Made by a program: the position numbers and the translations under genes
Notes under the pieces: generated by a model
What the model saw: the letters and a program-made list of their open reading frames with translations, nothing else
The model's database searches: none
Told to the model about the DNA's origin: nothing
Shown: positions 1 to 12,929 of the stretch, piece after piece
How positions within the stretch are numbered: the first letter of the stretch is position 1
How the letters are laid out: every line of letters starts with the position of its first letter
Source: Coturnix japonica
Lineage: Eukaryota > Chordata > Aves > Galliformes > Phasianidae
Assembly: GCF_001577835.2 (NCBI RefSeq)
Contig: NC_029521.1
Location: forward strand, 9,414,255 to 9,478,254
Length of the DNA: 64,000 nucleotides
Direction: 5' to 3'

Positions 1-3000
1 TCCCAAATTGCTGTGTTTGGGAGTGCCAGAATATGGCAATTGATTTATCAAATCACTTATGTGGCAGTGTTAGGACTTCAATTTATTTAACAAGTGCATC
101 TCCAAAGCTGCCAACATGTGTCCCATCAAGATCAGGCTGTGGTAAACCAGCTTCTTTGACAAGGTCAGCCCTAAACCCATCTTCTGGGCTTTGATAGTGG
201 CAGCATCCAGGTTTTTATTTCTCCCTATAGTGGTTTGTTTGGTTGGTTTTTGTTAGGAGTTTTAAGAGGCTGTTGGAAAAACGTTGACTTTGCAAACCTA
301 GTTTCTACTTTGGAGCAATTTATCTAATACGCAGCACCTTAATTTGGGTATGCGTTTTAAGAATGCTTGTCCAGGCAGCAAGCCACTAAGCTTTGGGAAG
401 TTACATAAATCACTACATTTACATTTGTACATGCTAACAAGAAATGAATGCCTCTTTCCCTTCCAGTTAGCATTTGTGTGTGTCACAAGCAGCGCCGCTC
501 CCCCTCCCCACCTTTCTCACTGTCTTTAGGATGTGGCCACAGAAATTGTCATATTGAATTACACTGATAACCGTCTCATTTAGTGCCCTCTCTACAATAA
601 GACTCCACACCAGCTGTTACAGAGGAACATTTAACACTCACCATAATTGACAATGATGGAACAGCACTACCACAAGGGACATATTTCCTCTGCATTAGGG
701 CCCCCCCACACCCCCTTTCCTTCAGCATTTTGTCATTTATATCTTTATCAGAGCTCACACACCTGTGAACGTTATACGCTGAGAAAATCTCAGAGTCAGC
801 AGTATCTTCTGGCAATGAGTTCTGCAGGTAAACACATTAATTGTGTGTGCAACACACTGCTTCTTGTATTGCTACTTTTCTCCTCAAAAACAGTGCATTA
901 GGGCACAGACTTTTGTTGGGTGACTTACATGCCTTGGTCATCTTCTTTCTCTTCTGCTGCAACCTGAGAAAGGACAGGTTTAAAAAAATACAAGGCTGGC
1001 TGCAGCAGGGAAGGTTCCCCTTCTCCCCTATCTCCCCAAACCTTCTGCTTGTGCTGGATCGCCCTTCCTGCTCATTGGAGGGCTCCAGGCAGCTCGCCAG
1101 CTATTCTCACCCATGGCTTCAAGACCTCCCATTGCCAGAGGAGCTTCCAAAAGAATGAGGCAGACTGGAACCAGCTGGAAGCCCTCCCTCCTGTGGGACA
1201 GACACACCGGGTCGCACACTGCTCCAGCTCCTGTGCACAACAGACACTGCTAATTAGATGTCGCAGGGAGGGGACGGTGCTGGGCTGGCTTGCAGAGTTC
1301 AGTTTTCTCCCACAACAGGGAAATTTGTGGCATAATTAAAATGAAATGTTGGTGCCTGTGTTCTATGTTGAAATATTGATGGAGGGGAGCATAAAGCATT
1401 TTATGAGTGCGTGCTTCCATTTTGTGATTTACTGCCCCCAAACACCAGTTTTACAGAACCAACACAGGAAGGAAAGGGGGAGAGAAGGAAGGGCCATGGT
1501 GCTTTTTACTGATGTGGAAAAAAGGGAACAGAATTGGAGCAAGTTAAACACAGCGCACTGAGGGATGCTGTTTCACTCTGAAGTTCCTGTGCAGAAGGAG
1601 CTCCCTCACACCTGGAAGGGCTGGCTAAGGTCAGTGGAAGCCAAGTACCTGCAGCTGGTATGCAAAGACACCCAGGAAGGGCTCTGGACATCATGGCCAC
1701 ATCCGTCACCTCCATTTACCCACCACTGTGCTTTTCTCAGTGGCTCTGCCAAGTCTGGTTTGGCCCAGTGAAGGGTGGATAGAAAATATTCAGCGAGCTC
1801 TAATTAGTGATCTAATTACAGCACAGATAAAGACAGCAGCCTTTGCCATTGCTGCAGCAAGGGCAGCAGCTAACTCTGCCTGCAGCATCCTTGCCACGGG
1901 AATGAGTAGCAAATTTGCCTGCAGAATAAGTGAAATCCCTATTACTAGCCAAAGACGAGACTTCAGCATCCATCAAACCTCGGGCAAGGAGAACACAGAA
2001 CAGCAGGGTACCATCAGCAAGCAGCTCCAAAGAGGGGGAAGGAAATCATGCCAACATCCAGGAGGACAATTTAATATATGTAGTTTCAGTTCACTCAACC
2101 ACTACTGCTTTCCTTTCTGCTTTGCCAAATCAATTAATGGGCTGCAGCAAGCAGGCAGGAGGCTCAGAAAACACTGCCAGCCCCAGCGATGGTTGGGCTG
2201 GTGGCAGCACTGCCTTCTCCTTTCACTCCCTCCTTTTCCTCTCCCTGAAACCAGCTCATCACAAGAGATGGGTTGCTTTGGGAGCAGCTCTGCTGCAGCA
2301 ATGGGGACCAGCAGGTCTGCACTGAAGTAAACAGAGCTCATGTCCCATCCCCTTCTTCATCCCAGCCTCCATTCCTCATCAGCCCTACAGAAAGCTCTGC
2401 TGCAACATGGGAAGGACATGCTGGCTCCATCCAAGCCAGTCACAGCCACATTACACAGACATATTTCAGTACTTCATCCCAAAGCATCCAAAGAGCACTA
2501 TTTGCAAATGCACAGCTAAATACCTCCCACACTGCAGACTGGCCATGACTCTCCAAACTGACCACGTACCCAAAGCAAATGCACTCTTGCTATTTCAGTT
2601 GCACACCAAGGCATAATCTCTTATTTTAATCACAAGCTGCACAAAATAAGTTTGTTTTCATTAAGACATCATTTTCTACCTAGTGTTCTTACAAGCTGCA
2701 TTCTCTTTGCTAAGCCCAAGAATGTGGCTCCCTGAGCCAGCTTAAATATATTAAATTCTGACCATATCTTTGAATTCAAGCATTCACAGGTACAGCTTTG
2801 AACCCTCAGTACAAAGCACATGTTGTCTCATAAGCACACCGTAAGCAGAAGCAAAAGAAGCAGAAAACAGATGCAAACCCAAATTGAATATTCAAAGCTG
2901 GTTGATTAGAAGATTGCTTGCTAGCTACATACGCTGTGAAAAAAATAAATTCCACTTTTTTAAACACGGATAAATGGGCTTTATACAACAGGGCAACTTT

Positions 3001-6000
3001 TTTGCAAGATGAATTTTTATATTCCGTGTTCCTTTTGCAAATAATTCAGCCATTCCAATGCACCAAAACACTTTTTGAAGTCCTTCGATTTAGCATTTAC
3101 TCAGCAGAAAACATCAGCCAGAGAGGTCTGTAGAAAATTAAATATATGCACACATTGAGAAAACCGGTAAGTGATAGATACTGCTCAATGAAACTTTATG
3201 TGACCAATAGCTGCTGCCAGATACGTGATTTAAAGGACGCATTAAATATCTGAAGCTTTAACTAATCACCGTATAAATAACTTACAGTGGTGGCCCAAAG
3301 CAGGCGACTGACAGAGGACCTCAGCAGAGACATCAGAGGTGATCCTGAGTTAAGTTCTATGATCCAAAGGGCGGGGGACCAACTCCGGCATCCCAGGAGA
3401 TCCGAGTTCTTTTAGCTCAGAATCACATTAATATGACAAAAGAAGGAATTCCTTCCCTGAAGGAAGGAAATTACATGGCTTCCAACATGAGCAAATGTTT
3501 GCCACATTACAGCAAGGTTTAGGAAACAAGCTCACAGATGGGCAAGGACAGCAATGCCCTCTGCTCCTGGAGAGCAAGGTTGGGCACGCAGCGGTGGCTT
3601 CCAGAAAAACACCAGATGTTTGGTGAGCTTTGGGGATGATTCCCAACAGCAGAAATCCTCCTTCCTGGTTTTGAGTTTGCACATGCAGTTTTGGTCAGTT
3701 TTAGGCCACCTGCATAGACACAGCAACACCCCCGGCAAAGCTGGGTTTTGGTACAGAAGAAGGTAATTCAGACATCAATAAGTATTGATCTTCACTTTAT
3801 TCATTCTTGACCTGAGTACGTTTCTCAGGTAACTTACAAAATGAGGATGATCGCATGCTATTTACCTACCTTAAAAAAGCATCCTGTCTGCTTTTTTTCC
3901 CCTGAGGATAATCACTTGGGATAAGAGGACAGGAGCTGAATTTACTGCCCATCTTCTCCTTTTACCTTTTCCGACCTCTACTCGTTGAGGATAAAACCTT
4001 TCACTGAGAATTGGCTCTTTAACACCACCGAGGGCTTGATTTTTCCTTGTCTCAGTTTCCTAGCTGTATAAATAAAACATCCCCACAACCCATTATAGGC
4101 ATAAGCCACTCAGAGAAGGAAATCTGTCTCCTTACGTGTCTACAGAGCCTTGAAAAAAAGAAATTTTAAATAAAAAAAAATAAACTGACTTGTACCGGGG
4201 CTTTTCTACATTACTGGAAAACAAACAAAAGAAGAATTAACAAAAGTGACCCCTGGGAGAGGAGAGCTGCACTTAAGATAAGCTTCCCAGGTATCTGGAG
4301 GAGTGCTGGGAATGATGATGGAATAGCTGTATCATACATACACACATTTGTTAGAGCAAATACCGACGCAGCTGGGAGACATTGACAGCTCTGTGGAGTA
4401 AGACTAATTTCCAAGCACTGAAAATCATCTTGGCAGAAGGCTTAGGAGTAAAAATTATCCAGCCAATCTGACAGAGCGACCGCAATTTTGGTGTCTAACA
4501 CCTCTGTGATGCCTGAGCCACAAATGACTGCTCTGCATCAGCAGAAAGCAGAGGTCTCGATGCTTTCTGTTGACATGGCAGATTTGATCACAGGCAACAG
4601 TGATTTAAAAAATAAGATGGGTGCTGCTTGTGTTTTGCACCATGCTTACTGCCAGGAAAGATACAGGCATGGGGAAAAGAAGGAGAAGATCTTGGCTCGT
4701 TCTCCCATTTAAGTTTCTTTCAAGCTCCGAAATAACCTTTCTGGGGCTCTGTAAATAGAAAAAGTAATTCCACACCCTGAAGTAGAGCTAAACCCCCAGC
4801 AACATAAATGAAAGCAAAATAAAAGCAGCGCAGTATTCCTCCATCTTAAACTAAACATGGAGCAGATCTCAGGTCACCTCCAAAATTTAATTGCGAGATG
4901 GGTAAAAGGTTTTCACTGTCTCGTGGTACCAGCTCCTCCCCACTGGCTGGTTATTTTTGTCAAGGAACTGCATGCAAAACATGACCCAGAAGCACAGTGA
5001 TGAAAGCCCAATTCTTCTGGTTCAGAGCTCGTATGGCAACAATTTTGCAGCACAATTTGGTGAAAGCTATGAGCCCCTGCTACAAACAGCAACTCTAAGT
5101 CGCAGCCTCCGCACCACAGAACTGCAGCAGCACCAGAAGGATACCTAAATACACAAGCGCTTTAAGAAGTAAAAAGGAGTCCTTTCTCTCTCCAGCTGTC
5201 TTGATGGAGAGCAAAGATGGCTGGAATTAAACACAGCTCTATTTTACTGTAGCAAACTTCTCTGCCCAGCCTGCGCATCAGCGACAATTTGCAGTATTTC
5301 ATCTCTCCCCTCCTTGCCGTGCTTGCTACAGGAGCTCTTTATCCTCAGACTTTGAAGTGAGCTGCTACGTTATTTAATTTCCTCCCCCCGATGGGTGAAG
5401 CACAGTGGCGTTTTGCTTTCTTAAGATTGCTACATACACTGTTTTCCCATTAATTTTTATCCTGCTTTGAACAAACAGCATGGTCCAGTGGTCGTTCCCA
5501 CTGATAGCAAGAACAAGCAAAGCAGATGAATTCCGTTTGTAAGAAGCAATACAAACTCATTAGGTTGGGGAAAAATAGAGGTGGTAATATAAATAGCAGA
5601 GTAACCTCATCAAGGGAGATCTGGGAAATAAAACTCACAGTCCTACTGTAGAGTAAAGCTCCTGGAGTCAGTCACTGTCCCCCCTCCAGCAGCTTCACCT
5701 GACACTGCCTCCAGGGAAATAACGCCTTAGCACTACTCTCTCTCTCCACTTGCTGGTCATCCTCTCTGTACATGGCAGTCACTCTTTCCTTCTAAAGCAA
5801 CCACACACGGTAAATAATCTCTGAGCTACTGTTTTCAGTTCATTTGGTTTGATCCCTGCCTTCAGACTGGAAAGACTGCTATGGATCAAAGCTTTTCTGC
5901 TCATGCTAATCTTACACACTGACCCAATCAAAGGTGTGTGTAGACTCCAGTCAGCCCCTCTCCTATCCCCACCTGCAAGACCTGAGGTTGGGAAGCTGGA

Positions 6001-8949
6001 CATCAACCAAGGAATAGGAAAACAGGAGTGGTAGCTGAAGACCTATAGCAGTCTGGCTGCTAAAACCTGTAGCCCAAGAGCTGTATCAGGCTGACCCTAA
6101 AAGCATCCTCAGTGCTTTTGGGGCTATACAGGAGAGTGTGCTGCAGGACTGGCAGTGAGATTCAGCTGGTGCACCAATGGGTGCTTCTCACAAGACAGTC
6201 TGGCAGCAAAGATTCCTTTCCATTTCACTGAAATTCAGTGCATTCCGGGAAGCATTTCTCAGCATTTTCCTGACCCCTAGTGACAGGACGCGGCTGTATC
6301 ACAGCTGTTTAACATGCAGCACCCAGCTCTACCTGCATAAACAAGGAGCAACACTCACTTTTTCAGACAGAGAAAGGCTTCCAGATCCATCAAGATACTC
6401 ACCCTCCACAACCCCTGTGAGATTTGCCAGCAAATCCAACCTGCTTAGCAAAGAAACACACGCGTGTACCAAAAGTCAGGAAGCGTGCTGAGTCCCTTTG
6501 CAGTGGGCTCCAGCTGTGCCCAGAGAGGTCGGGTTATGTGATCAATCCATCAGCAAGCTGGACAAAGCAAGGGCTGGGGAAAACTTAATTTGGATGTATT
6601 ACCTTCCCTCCCATCCCCCCAGGGCAAACACATCCTATCTCAGGAATCAAAGTCAAAGCAGTACTGGAGCACAACTCTTATGGTGGGAGGCTGAGGGAGC
6701 TGGGATGGGTCAGTCTGGAGGAGACATTGCTCCCTACAACTGCCTCAGTGGGTCAGTGGGCAGGTGGGGATGAGCTGACAGTTGGACTTGGTGATTCAAG
6801 AGGTCTTTTCCCATCCTAATGATCCCATGATTCAATCTGTAGCAGCCCTGATTTACCCTCTTCATTCTGCTGTGGCAAACTCCACGCCCACGCTGACTTT
6901 AAGGGAACAACTCTACAGGCAGAAGGCTCACACTGGAGTAATCAGCAGTTTATTTATCAGGCCCTTTTGTCAAATTAAACTTGTCACAATTATCATAAAT
7001 TCCTCCCCCCCACAAATGCTAAAGAAACTCTAGTTAAACCTATTGTACCAGCAGAGCAGTTGATGATGGAAGGACAGTTCTCAGTGAGCTGAGCCACTCC
7101 CATGGGAGCAGAGCCTATTCTAAGTCACAACTCAAGTCACAACAGTCTAACTCAAACACAGCTAACATGGATGCAAGCTCTGAAAACACATTCCCACTGC
7201 ATTCCTGAGGCACCATAGCTAGTTAATTGTTGCCCTGCTGACTAAGCAGCCACCCCCCCCTGCCCACAACACACAGGTTTCAGCCTCATCACAGGAGTGA
7301 CCTCAAAATCATCAGCACAAACCTCTCACACAGTGCTGGAAGACAGCCACCCTTCCTCCAAAGTACAATTTAAAACAAACATACAGCCCTGGAAACGCAC
7401 CCTGCTTGCCCAGAGCCATCAGTAAACACCACGGAGCTGGGTCAGCAGCTTTCCTAACAGCCACAGCAAAGCCGCTGCTTTCTTTGCTGGGTAATCCCAT
7501 TTGCCTGGTGAGAGGGCCCAAGATGCAAAAAAAATCAGTGTGAATTTAGCAGTGACTGGAAACACACTAATGCTAACACCAACCTCATGCTCAGCTCCTC
7601 CTGAGGGATGCCCAGGCAAGCACATGTGCTGGAAGACGACCCAGAGCAGGTCTATAATGCTATTAAGCTGGGAGCCAGCACAGACTGTTAAAAATAAATA
7701 AAATAAACACTTGTTACAGTGCTGGAGCCCGGGGATCCTGCAGGGCTTCCCTCTCATAAGCAGCAAAGACCATGCTCACCACATCTTTTACTTGACAGCA
7801 AGTAGGCTCAATGATGCAGCTGGCACACTCACAGGAGGGAGTTGGTTTTCCTTTTCCTCCAAAAAGGACCATCAGAAGGTTTGGGAACTGGACAACGTGA
7901 ACACTGGGGAAGTCAAAAAGCAAACCTTGACATGGATGCCAACTGAAGGAGCTTCCACAGCCAGCTGGATTTTGTTAAAAAGGTACAGACAACATAATAA
8001 ACATAGATTAGTGATGTGAGATCTCCCTCCACAAATGCAGAAACACCTTGGGTATGTTACAGCAATGCACACAAATTAAGCTGACACTGACCCAGCCTCA
8101 AATAAGCACAGCTTTAAATTAGGCAAAAAGAGAGGGGGAAAAGAGCAGAAATCTCTGCCCTGTGACAGGCATGGTCCCATCACAGGGCTGCAAAATGCTC
8201 TGAACAAACACCTTACCCAACAGAGCTCGGTTAATCATTAAAAGCAAATCTAGAGTCCGTCCCATCCGAAAGAAATGAAAGCAGCCAGGCAAAGTATCTC
8301 CCAGCCCCGTTTTCACACGTACACAGAGGAAAATCACAACTGCCCTGTTGACACTTCTCAGCAGAAACATGTGAGATCACTCTGGCAGAAAGATGCACAC
8401 GGCTGGCAGTTAAGGGCTGATTTATACCCTCTGAGAGAAAATAGCATTATAAGGGAGCTGTGTAATCAGTAGATACACTGTAATTAGTGTATCCATGATT
8501 TTCCACTTTGCTACATCATTGCTTCCTTAACCTGCCCTTGCCACTGTACGCAGGGGCCGCAATGAGGCAAGCACCATTCTTGCAACCCAAACCACTGCCC
8601 AGAGAACATTCTGCTGGCCTTTTTCAACCTTGCACACAATGCCAGCTCCTGGTTTCACTGCTGGAAGCTGTGCAGCACTCCTCCTCCTGTATTCCACATC
8701 AAAACTTCCAGCTTCAGATTTACCAACAGGTACTGATCTACTCAGGAACTGAGCTGCCTTCCAAGCCCCCTCCCCCCACACATAGGCACAGAACAGAATA
8801 GATGCTCGTTTTTCCTTCTTGTTATCACAGTAAGTAAACTTACAATGGACAACAAAGGAAGTACGTGCTTTCCTCTAACAGGTCTGCCGGAGAAACAAAT
8901 TGTCTCTGTGGCATTCAGGGATTCTAAAAGCAAGATGTGCGTGAGCACA
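1..8949. other. Intergenic region left of PCBD1, no gene recognised
   Basis: All open frames on either strand are short and start and stop without splice-site logic, codon bias or any recognisable protein family, so I call no gene here. The stretch holds one clear CR1 fragment (about 6675-6835), a pair of TAATTA cores near 1801-1819 and an 8-base inverted repeat around a TAATTA core at 8472-8493. Synteny known from human (SGPL1, PCBD1, UNC5B) suggests it lies between PCBD1 and UNC5B, but nothing of UNC5B is visible. Distal regulatory elements are possible; this is inference. Confidence 0.6.
6675..6835 (+). repeat. CR1 LINE fragment (3' end, internally deleted)
   Basis: It begins with text resembling the CR1 stretch around 'ggctgagggagctgg', then a 'gtcagtctggaggaga' segment. 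It jumps to the 3' terminal part ('ttggacttggtgattcaaga', 'ggtcttttcccatcctaa') and ends near the usual 'cccatgattcaa' tail. The middle of the 3' region is missing. It is a 5'-truncated, non-autonomous remnant in + orientation. Confidence 0.75.
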
Positions 8950-8952
8950 CAG

Positions 8953-9130
8953 AATCCTTAGAGTTAGAAGGGACTTCTGACGGCCATTTAAGTTCAACTC
9001 CCCTGCAATGCACAGGGACACCACAGCTCGATCAGGTTGCCCAGGGCCTGGTCCAGCCTCACTCTGAAAGTCTCCAGGGACTGGGCATCAACCACATCCC
9101 CACGCAACCCGTGCCAGTGCCTCAGCATCC
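8953..9130 (-). repeat. CR1 LINE 3' fragment, reverse orientation
   Basis: The + strand shows the reverse complement of a CR1 3' end: 'agagttagaagggacttctg', 'ttcaactcccctgcaatgca', 'gatcaggttgcccagggcct' and 'gtgccagtgcctcagcatcc'. It then stops abruptly where GC-rich PCBD1 promoter sequence begins. This is the only clear CR1 piece in the window in - orientation. Confidence 0.85.
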
Positions 9131-9660
9131 TCTCTGCGGAGCTCGAGGGGCCCCCTGCGACAACCCCGGTCCAGGGAGACGCGTGGGGCCGAGGGCCGCG
9201 GCCGTCGTGGGTGGACCCGACCCCTCGCCACGCCTCCCGCAGCCCCGCCACGCCGCCCGCCCCACCGCCCGCACAGCGCCCGGCCCGCACCGCCGCGGAG
9301 GACACGAACTGCCGCGGGCCATGGTAAGTGGGCAGCGGGCAGCGCGGCCGCCGCCCCGAGGGCGAGGACGGGGAAGGAGGGCTAAGGCGGCGGCTCCGGC
9401 GATCGAGGAGAGGGGCGGGAGGAGAGGGAGGAAGGAGCGGAGCCGGGCGGTGAGGTTAATAAGTAACGCGGGCAGCTCTGCTGGTCGCCGCCGGCTTACC
9501 GGTGTGCTGGGGGACGGAAGGAAAAGCTGCGGCGCGCCGAGCGTGGCCCTGCCGAAAACCTGCCGTGCACGCGTGGCCCCGCTCGTGCTGCTCCGGCTGC
9601 ACAGCCCACGAGGGGCCTCGTCACTGCCTGCTCGTGCCAGGGCCGAGCCCTCTGCCTAAC
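9130..9660. promoter_or_regulatory. PCBD1: CpG-rich promoter region of PCBD1
   Basis: The segment is very GC-rich with frequent CpG (for example 9180-9320 and 9340-9450), in contrast with the AT-richer flanks. It encloses the start codon at 9321 and the first donor site. This fits the CpG-island promoter expected for a broadly expressed gene. No TATA box is evident and the transcription start cannot be placed exactly. Confidence 0.75.
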
Positions 9661-12314
9661 GCAGGTGGCACAACACCCTTACGGGGACGACGATGTTAGG
9701 GCAGGGAGGGTCGGTTTGTGGCCGGACAGCCCTGAGGGGTGAGCTCTCCCCATTTCCCATGCTTAGGTCCTTAGCCTGTGTTGCACAACGCTGTCCTGCT
9801 GGCAAAAAAACAAACAACAACCAAACAATGCCTCCATGGTGGAGAGCCAGCAGAAGAGAACAGAATAATTGCATTACCCCTAGTGCAAACCATGTGTTTT
9901 ATAAGAGTGAGCACGCACGAAGGCATGGACGTGGCCTACCAAAGCAGCGTCCTGAACGGGGACAGCAGCAGTGCCCGGCCCCACGTTGCTCAGTTGCTAA
10001 GCCACCCGACCGCCTTACCACGTCACCGCCAGGGCCGAGGGTTTATTGCCCTGAGCAGTGTTTGCTCGCTGCCTCGAAAGGTGGAGCTCTGGAGGGGGTG
10101 CAAGCCTAAATGTGGCACAAAGCAAAGGACGGCGTCGGGGGCTGGCAGAGTGGAAGGCTGTCAGTAAATGTAGGAGGAGAGCACGCTGTTGCACGGCTGG
10201 CATCCATCACACACAGGTGGCTCGGTCTTCCTTAGGTGCAAAACCAAGGAAGAGCCTACAAAAGCAGCATCAGTTCCTCGGTTGTCCTGTGCTTCACTGA
10301 CTGCAGTCCTTAGGACTCTTTGCTTGGGTATATGGATGCTCAGAAAGAGCAGACTGCATTGGTTGAGACTAACATCTAACTTGCCAGACTTTGTCCTTCA
10401 GCACAAAGGAAAACTAATTGCAAAAACATGTTGGTCTTTGCTAGTGAGAAGAAACAGTTCTCATCCATTCAGAAAGAATTCAACTGCTAGAATAGCATCT
10501 TCCACATAGATCAGCACCCATCCCCAACTCAACACCACCCTCCCCACTGAGCCAGCAGACACCCAAAGAACCCTCTGCTTCAGTTTCATCTTTGCCTCAT
10601 ACACAAGCTGAAGCCAAGAACTGGAGCTTTTTTCTCCCATTTAAGACCAAATAACAACAGCTGTGCCAGAGAGTGGAAGACAATACTAATTCACAGTCCC
10701 TCCCTCTGCCCTTTGTTACTCCCAGACAAACAGCCTCTTAAAATCCATCATAGCATCGGGGAGACTGAAAGGAGCTGAATTCCAATGAAGTGTGACTCAC
10801 CTGTGATTCATGCTGCATTTCTTCTCCTCTAGAGAAGGTTTCCAGCACAACTGCCCTGCAAATAAACCTCCTGCTTCCAGAGGGTACCTCACAAACTGCA
10901 AAAGCAAGCAGGTCTTAGTTCTGGAAGTCATTACAGGTTCCTCCCAACCCCACCCCACAGAAAACTGAATTGTGCATTTTGGAAGCTTAACCACACACAG
11001 ACACCATTTCTTGGTACTGCAGGCTATAATGAAAACATACAGCAGTAAGGTGTCCCAGGAGGCTCTATTTGTTAGGTGGTGCAGATCAGAAGACAGACTG
11101 GGCTTCACTTGACCTAGGTATGTGCCAAAAGGTACCCAAGTTGGGGAGCAGAGGACAGCACTGATATCCCCCCATCCTTAGCATCCCGCAGTTCAGGGCT
11201 GCACATGCATTCCATGCCTCGCAACCACTTTGACCTTCAACTCCACAATCCATGGGTTTGCCTCATTTCTTTGCATATCTGCTTCCTCCTACCTCTGCCA
11301 CGCTGATCTGCTTCTCTTCCTTTCCTTGGTGCCAGGCCGGTAAAGCCCACAGGTTGAATGCAGAGGAGAGGGAGCAGCTGCTGCCAAACCTGAGAGCCGT
11401 GGGGTGGAACGAGGTGGAAGGAAGAGATGCCATCTTCAAAGAGTTCCACTTCAAGGACTTCAATCGGGTATGAGCATTGGTGATACCAAGTTTGACAGTT
11501 TTACAGAGCAGAGAGTCCCACCTGCATGGCTCAGCCATAGAAACCCCTCTTTTTTCTAAAACGTGATAGCTCAGCAAGATAATCTACCCAAGACACCAAA
11601 GTCCTCAATTCATCACACAGTTTGTCTGGGAAAAAGTTCCTAAAGAAGACCCATAGAAAAGCCCAACAGGGATACAGAACATCCATGTCTTGCCATTTGC
11701 CTAGGTCCCTACAGACACAGGGTACAAAATTAATAGTATAGGGGTCAAATAGCAATATAGCACAGGGTAAGCAGCTCACAGCTAACTTTTCTTTTTATTC
11801 CACCGAGCAGGCCTTTGGCTTCATGACCAGAGTGGCTCTACAAGCAGAAAAACTGGATCACCACCCTGAATGGTTCAACGTGTACAATAAGGTAAGAAGC
11901 ATGGATGGCAAGAACAATCAGAGCTCTTCAGGGAGCTGAACCCATTTGTCAGGCATAATGCTGCACTCTCAGCAGCAAGTCCTGGTCAGATCTGCAGAAC
12001 TTCTTCCCTTGGATGCTGTTCCTTTGGCATACCACAGACAGCCTGTAGCTATGACTGACAAGCCCTCACCTCCTCCTTTTTTTCTGCCCAGCTGGGCAGT
12101 AGCTATGGGTGCACTAGCACCAGTTGCTTTTTTAGGTCAGTACCAGAAGTAGCAGCAGTGGGGGAACCTGCTCCTGTTCTGTCAGCCAGCAGCACTCTTT
12201 CTTTGTCTGGTTTAGGTTCACATCACCTTGAGCACCCATGAATGCACAGGTTTATCCGAGAGAGACATCAACTTGGCCAGCTTCATCGAGCAGGTTGCAG
12301 CTTCTCTCTCCTGA
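9321..12314 (+). CDS. PCBD1: Pterin-4-alpha-carbinolamine dehydratase / DCoH (4 exons)
   Basis: It dehydrates 4a-hydroxytetrahydrobiopterin during aromatic amino acid hydroxylation, and in the nucleus acts as a dimerisation cofactor of HNF1. Coding exons are 9321-9323 (ATG only, donor GTAAGT), 11336-11467, 11811-11891 and 12216-12314 (stop TGA 12312-12314). All junctions are GT-AG and keep frame. The product is 104 residues, equal to the human protein. The active-site block is intact: His62-His63 in 'DHHPEW', His80 in 'STHE' and Asp89 in 'SERDIN'. Cys82 and Glu97, sites of known human disease changes, are also conserved. The C-terminus reads AASLS where I recall human as AVSMT. The first methionine is chosen because it joins exon 2 to give MAGKAHRL, the family N-terminus. 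Intron 1 is about 2 kb. The gene runs tail to tail with SGPL1. Identity is certain from the near-identical core. Confidence 0.97.
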
Positions 12315-12803
12315 CCAGAGAGAGACGTATGAAGCCAAAAATCAGCCCTGCTGCAGCCACGACCCACAGCTTCCCTCGCCTCAATGACTGCACCTCACAT
12401 TTTCTCCTGCTTCCCAGCCAGTGCCTAGACCCAGACTGCCAAAAGGCCACACCGAGCTCCCTGCCCCAGCTTGGCATTTCAAGCAGATGGAGACATCCAG
12501 CAAGCCTTTTCTCTTGTGCGTATACTTATCTCTCATCTTGCCACATACTTAACCCCTTTGTCTGTGCACTACCCACCCACAAACTGCTGACCCCTGGAGG
12601 CTTTCAGGAACCATGGCCTTCTAACCAGGAGTAACATGACACAGTTGCAGGAGTAAATCTTACCCAGAACATGACCCCATCTAGTCACTACTGTTGCTTC
12701 TTACATACCAAAATATGCTTTACTACCCCAAAAACATGGTACGTTAACCCTTTGGTTAATAGAGATCTATTACACACTGACAACTGTGATGTGCAATTTG
12801 GTT

Positions 12804-12906
12804 ATTAAAGTAACCTCTCTGTAGCAGTATTATAAGAAGGCACGTGATCTCACCCCTACTGTAAGTGGCTTTTAGTAGGATACCAGCTGAAAATGTTTAC
12901 AATAAA
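12804..12906 (+). terminator. PCBD1: PCBD1 polyadenylation signals
   Basis: An ATTAAA at 12804-12809 and a canonical AATAAA at 12901-12906 lie about 490 and 590 bases after the stop codon. Cleavage is expected roughly 10-30 bases after whichever is used. The second is the stronger signal, giving a 3' UTR of about 0.6 kb. Confidence 0.6.
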
Positions 12907-12929
12907 GTTCTTGGTTAACCTCGTGTCAG

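Noticed and set aside
1728-2330. 200-residue open frame on the plus strand
   Set aside because: Low-complexity Ala/Ser-rich translation without family similarity or splice context, and a second overlapping frame is equally open.
8937-9659. 240-residue open frame on the plus strand
   Set aside because: It crosses a CR1 remnant and the CpG-rich PCBD1 promoter; Arg/Pro/Ala-rich composition is typical of CpG-island shadow frames.
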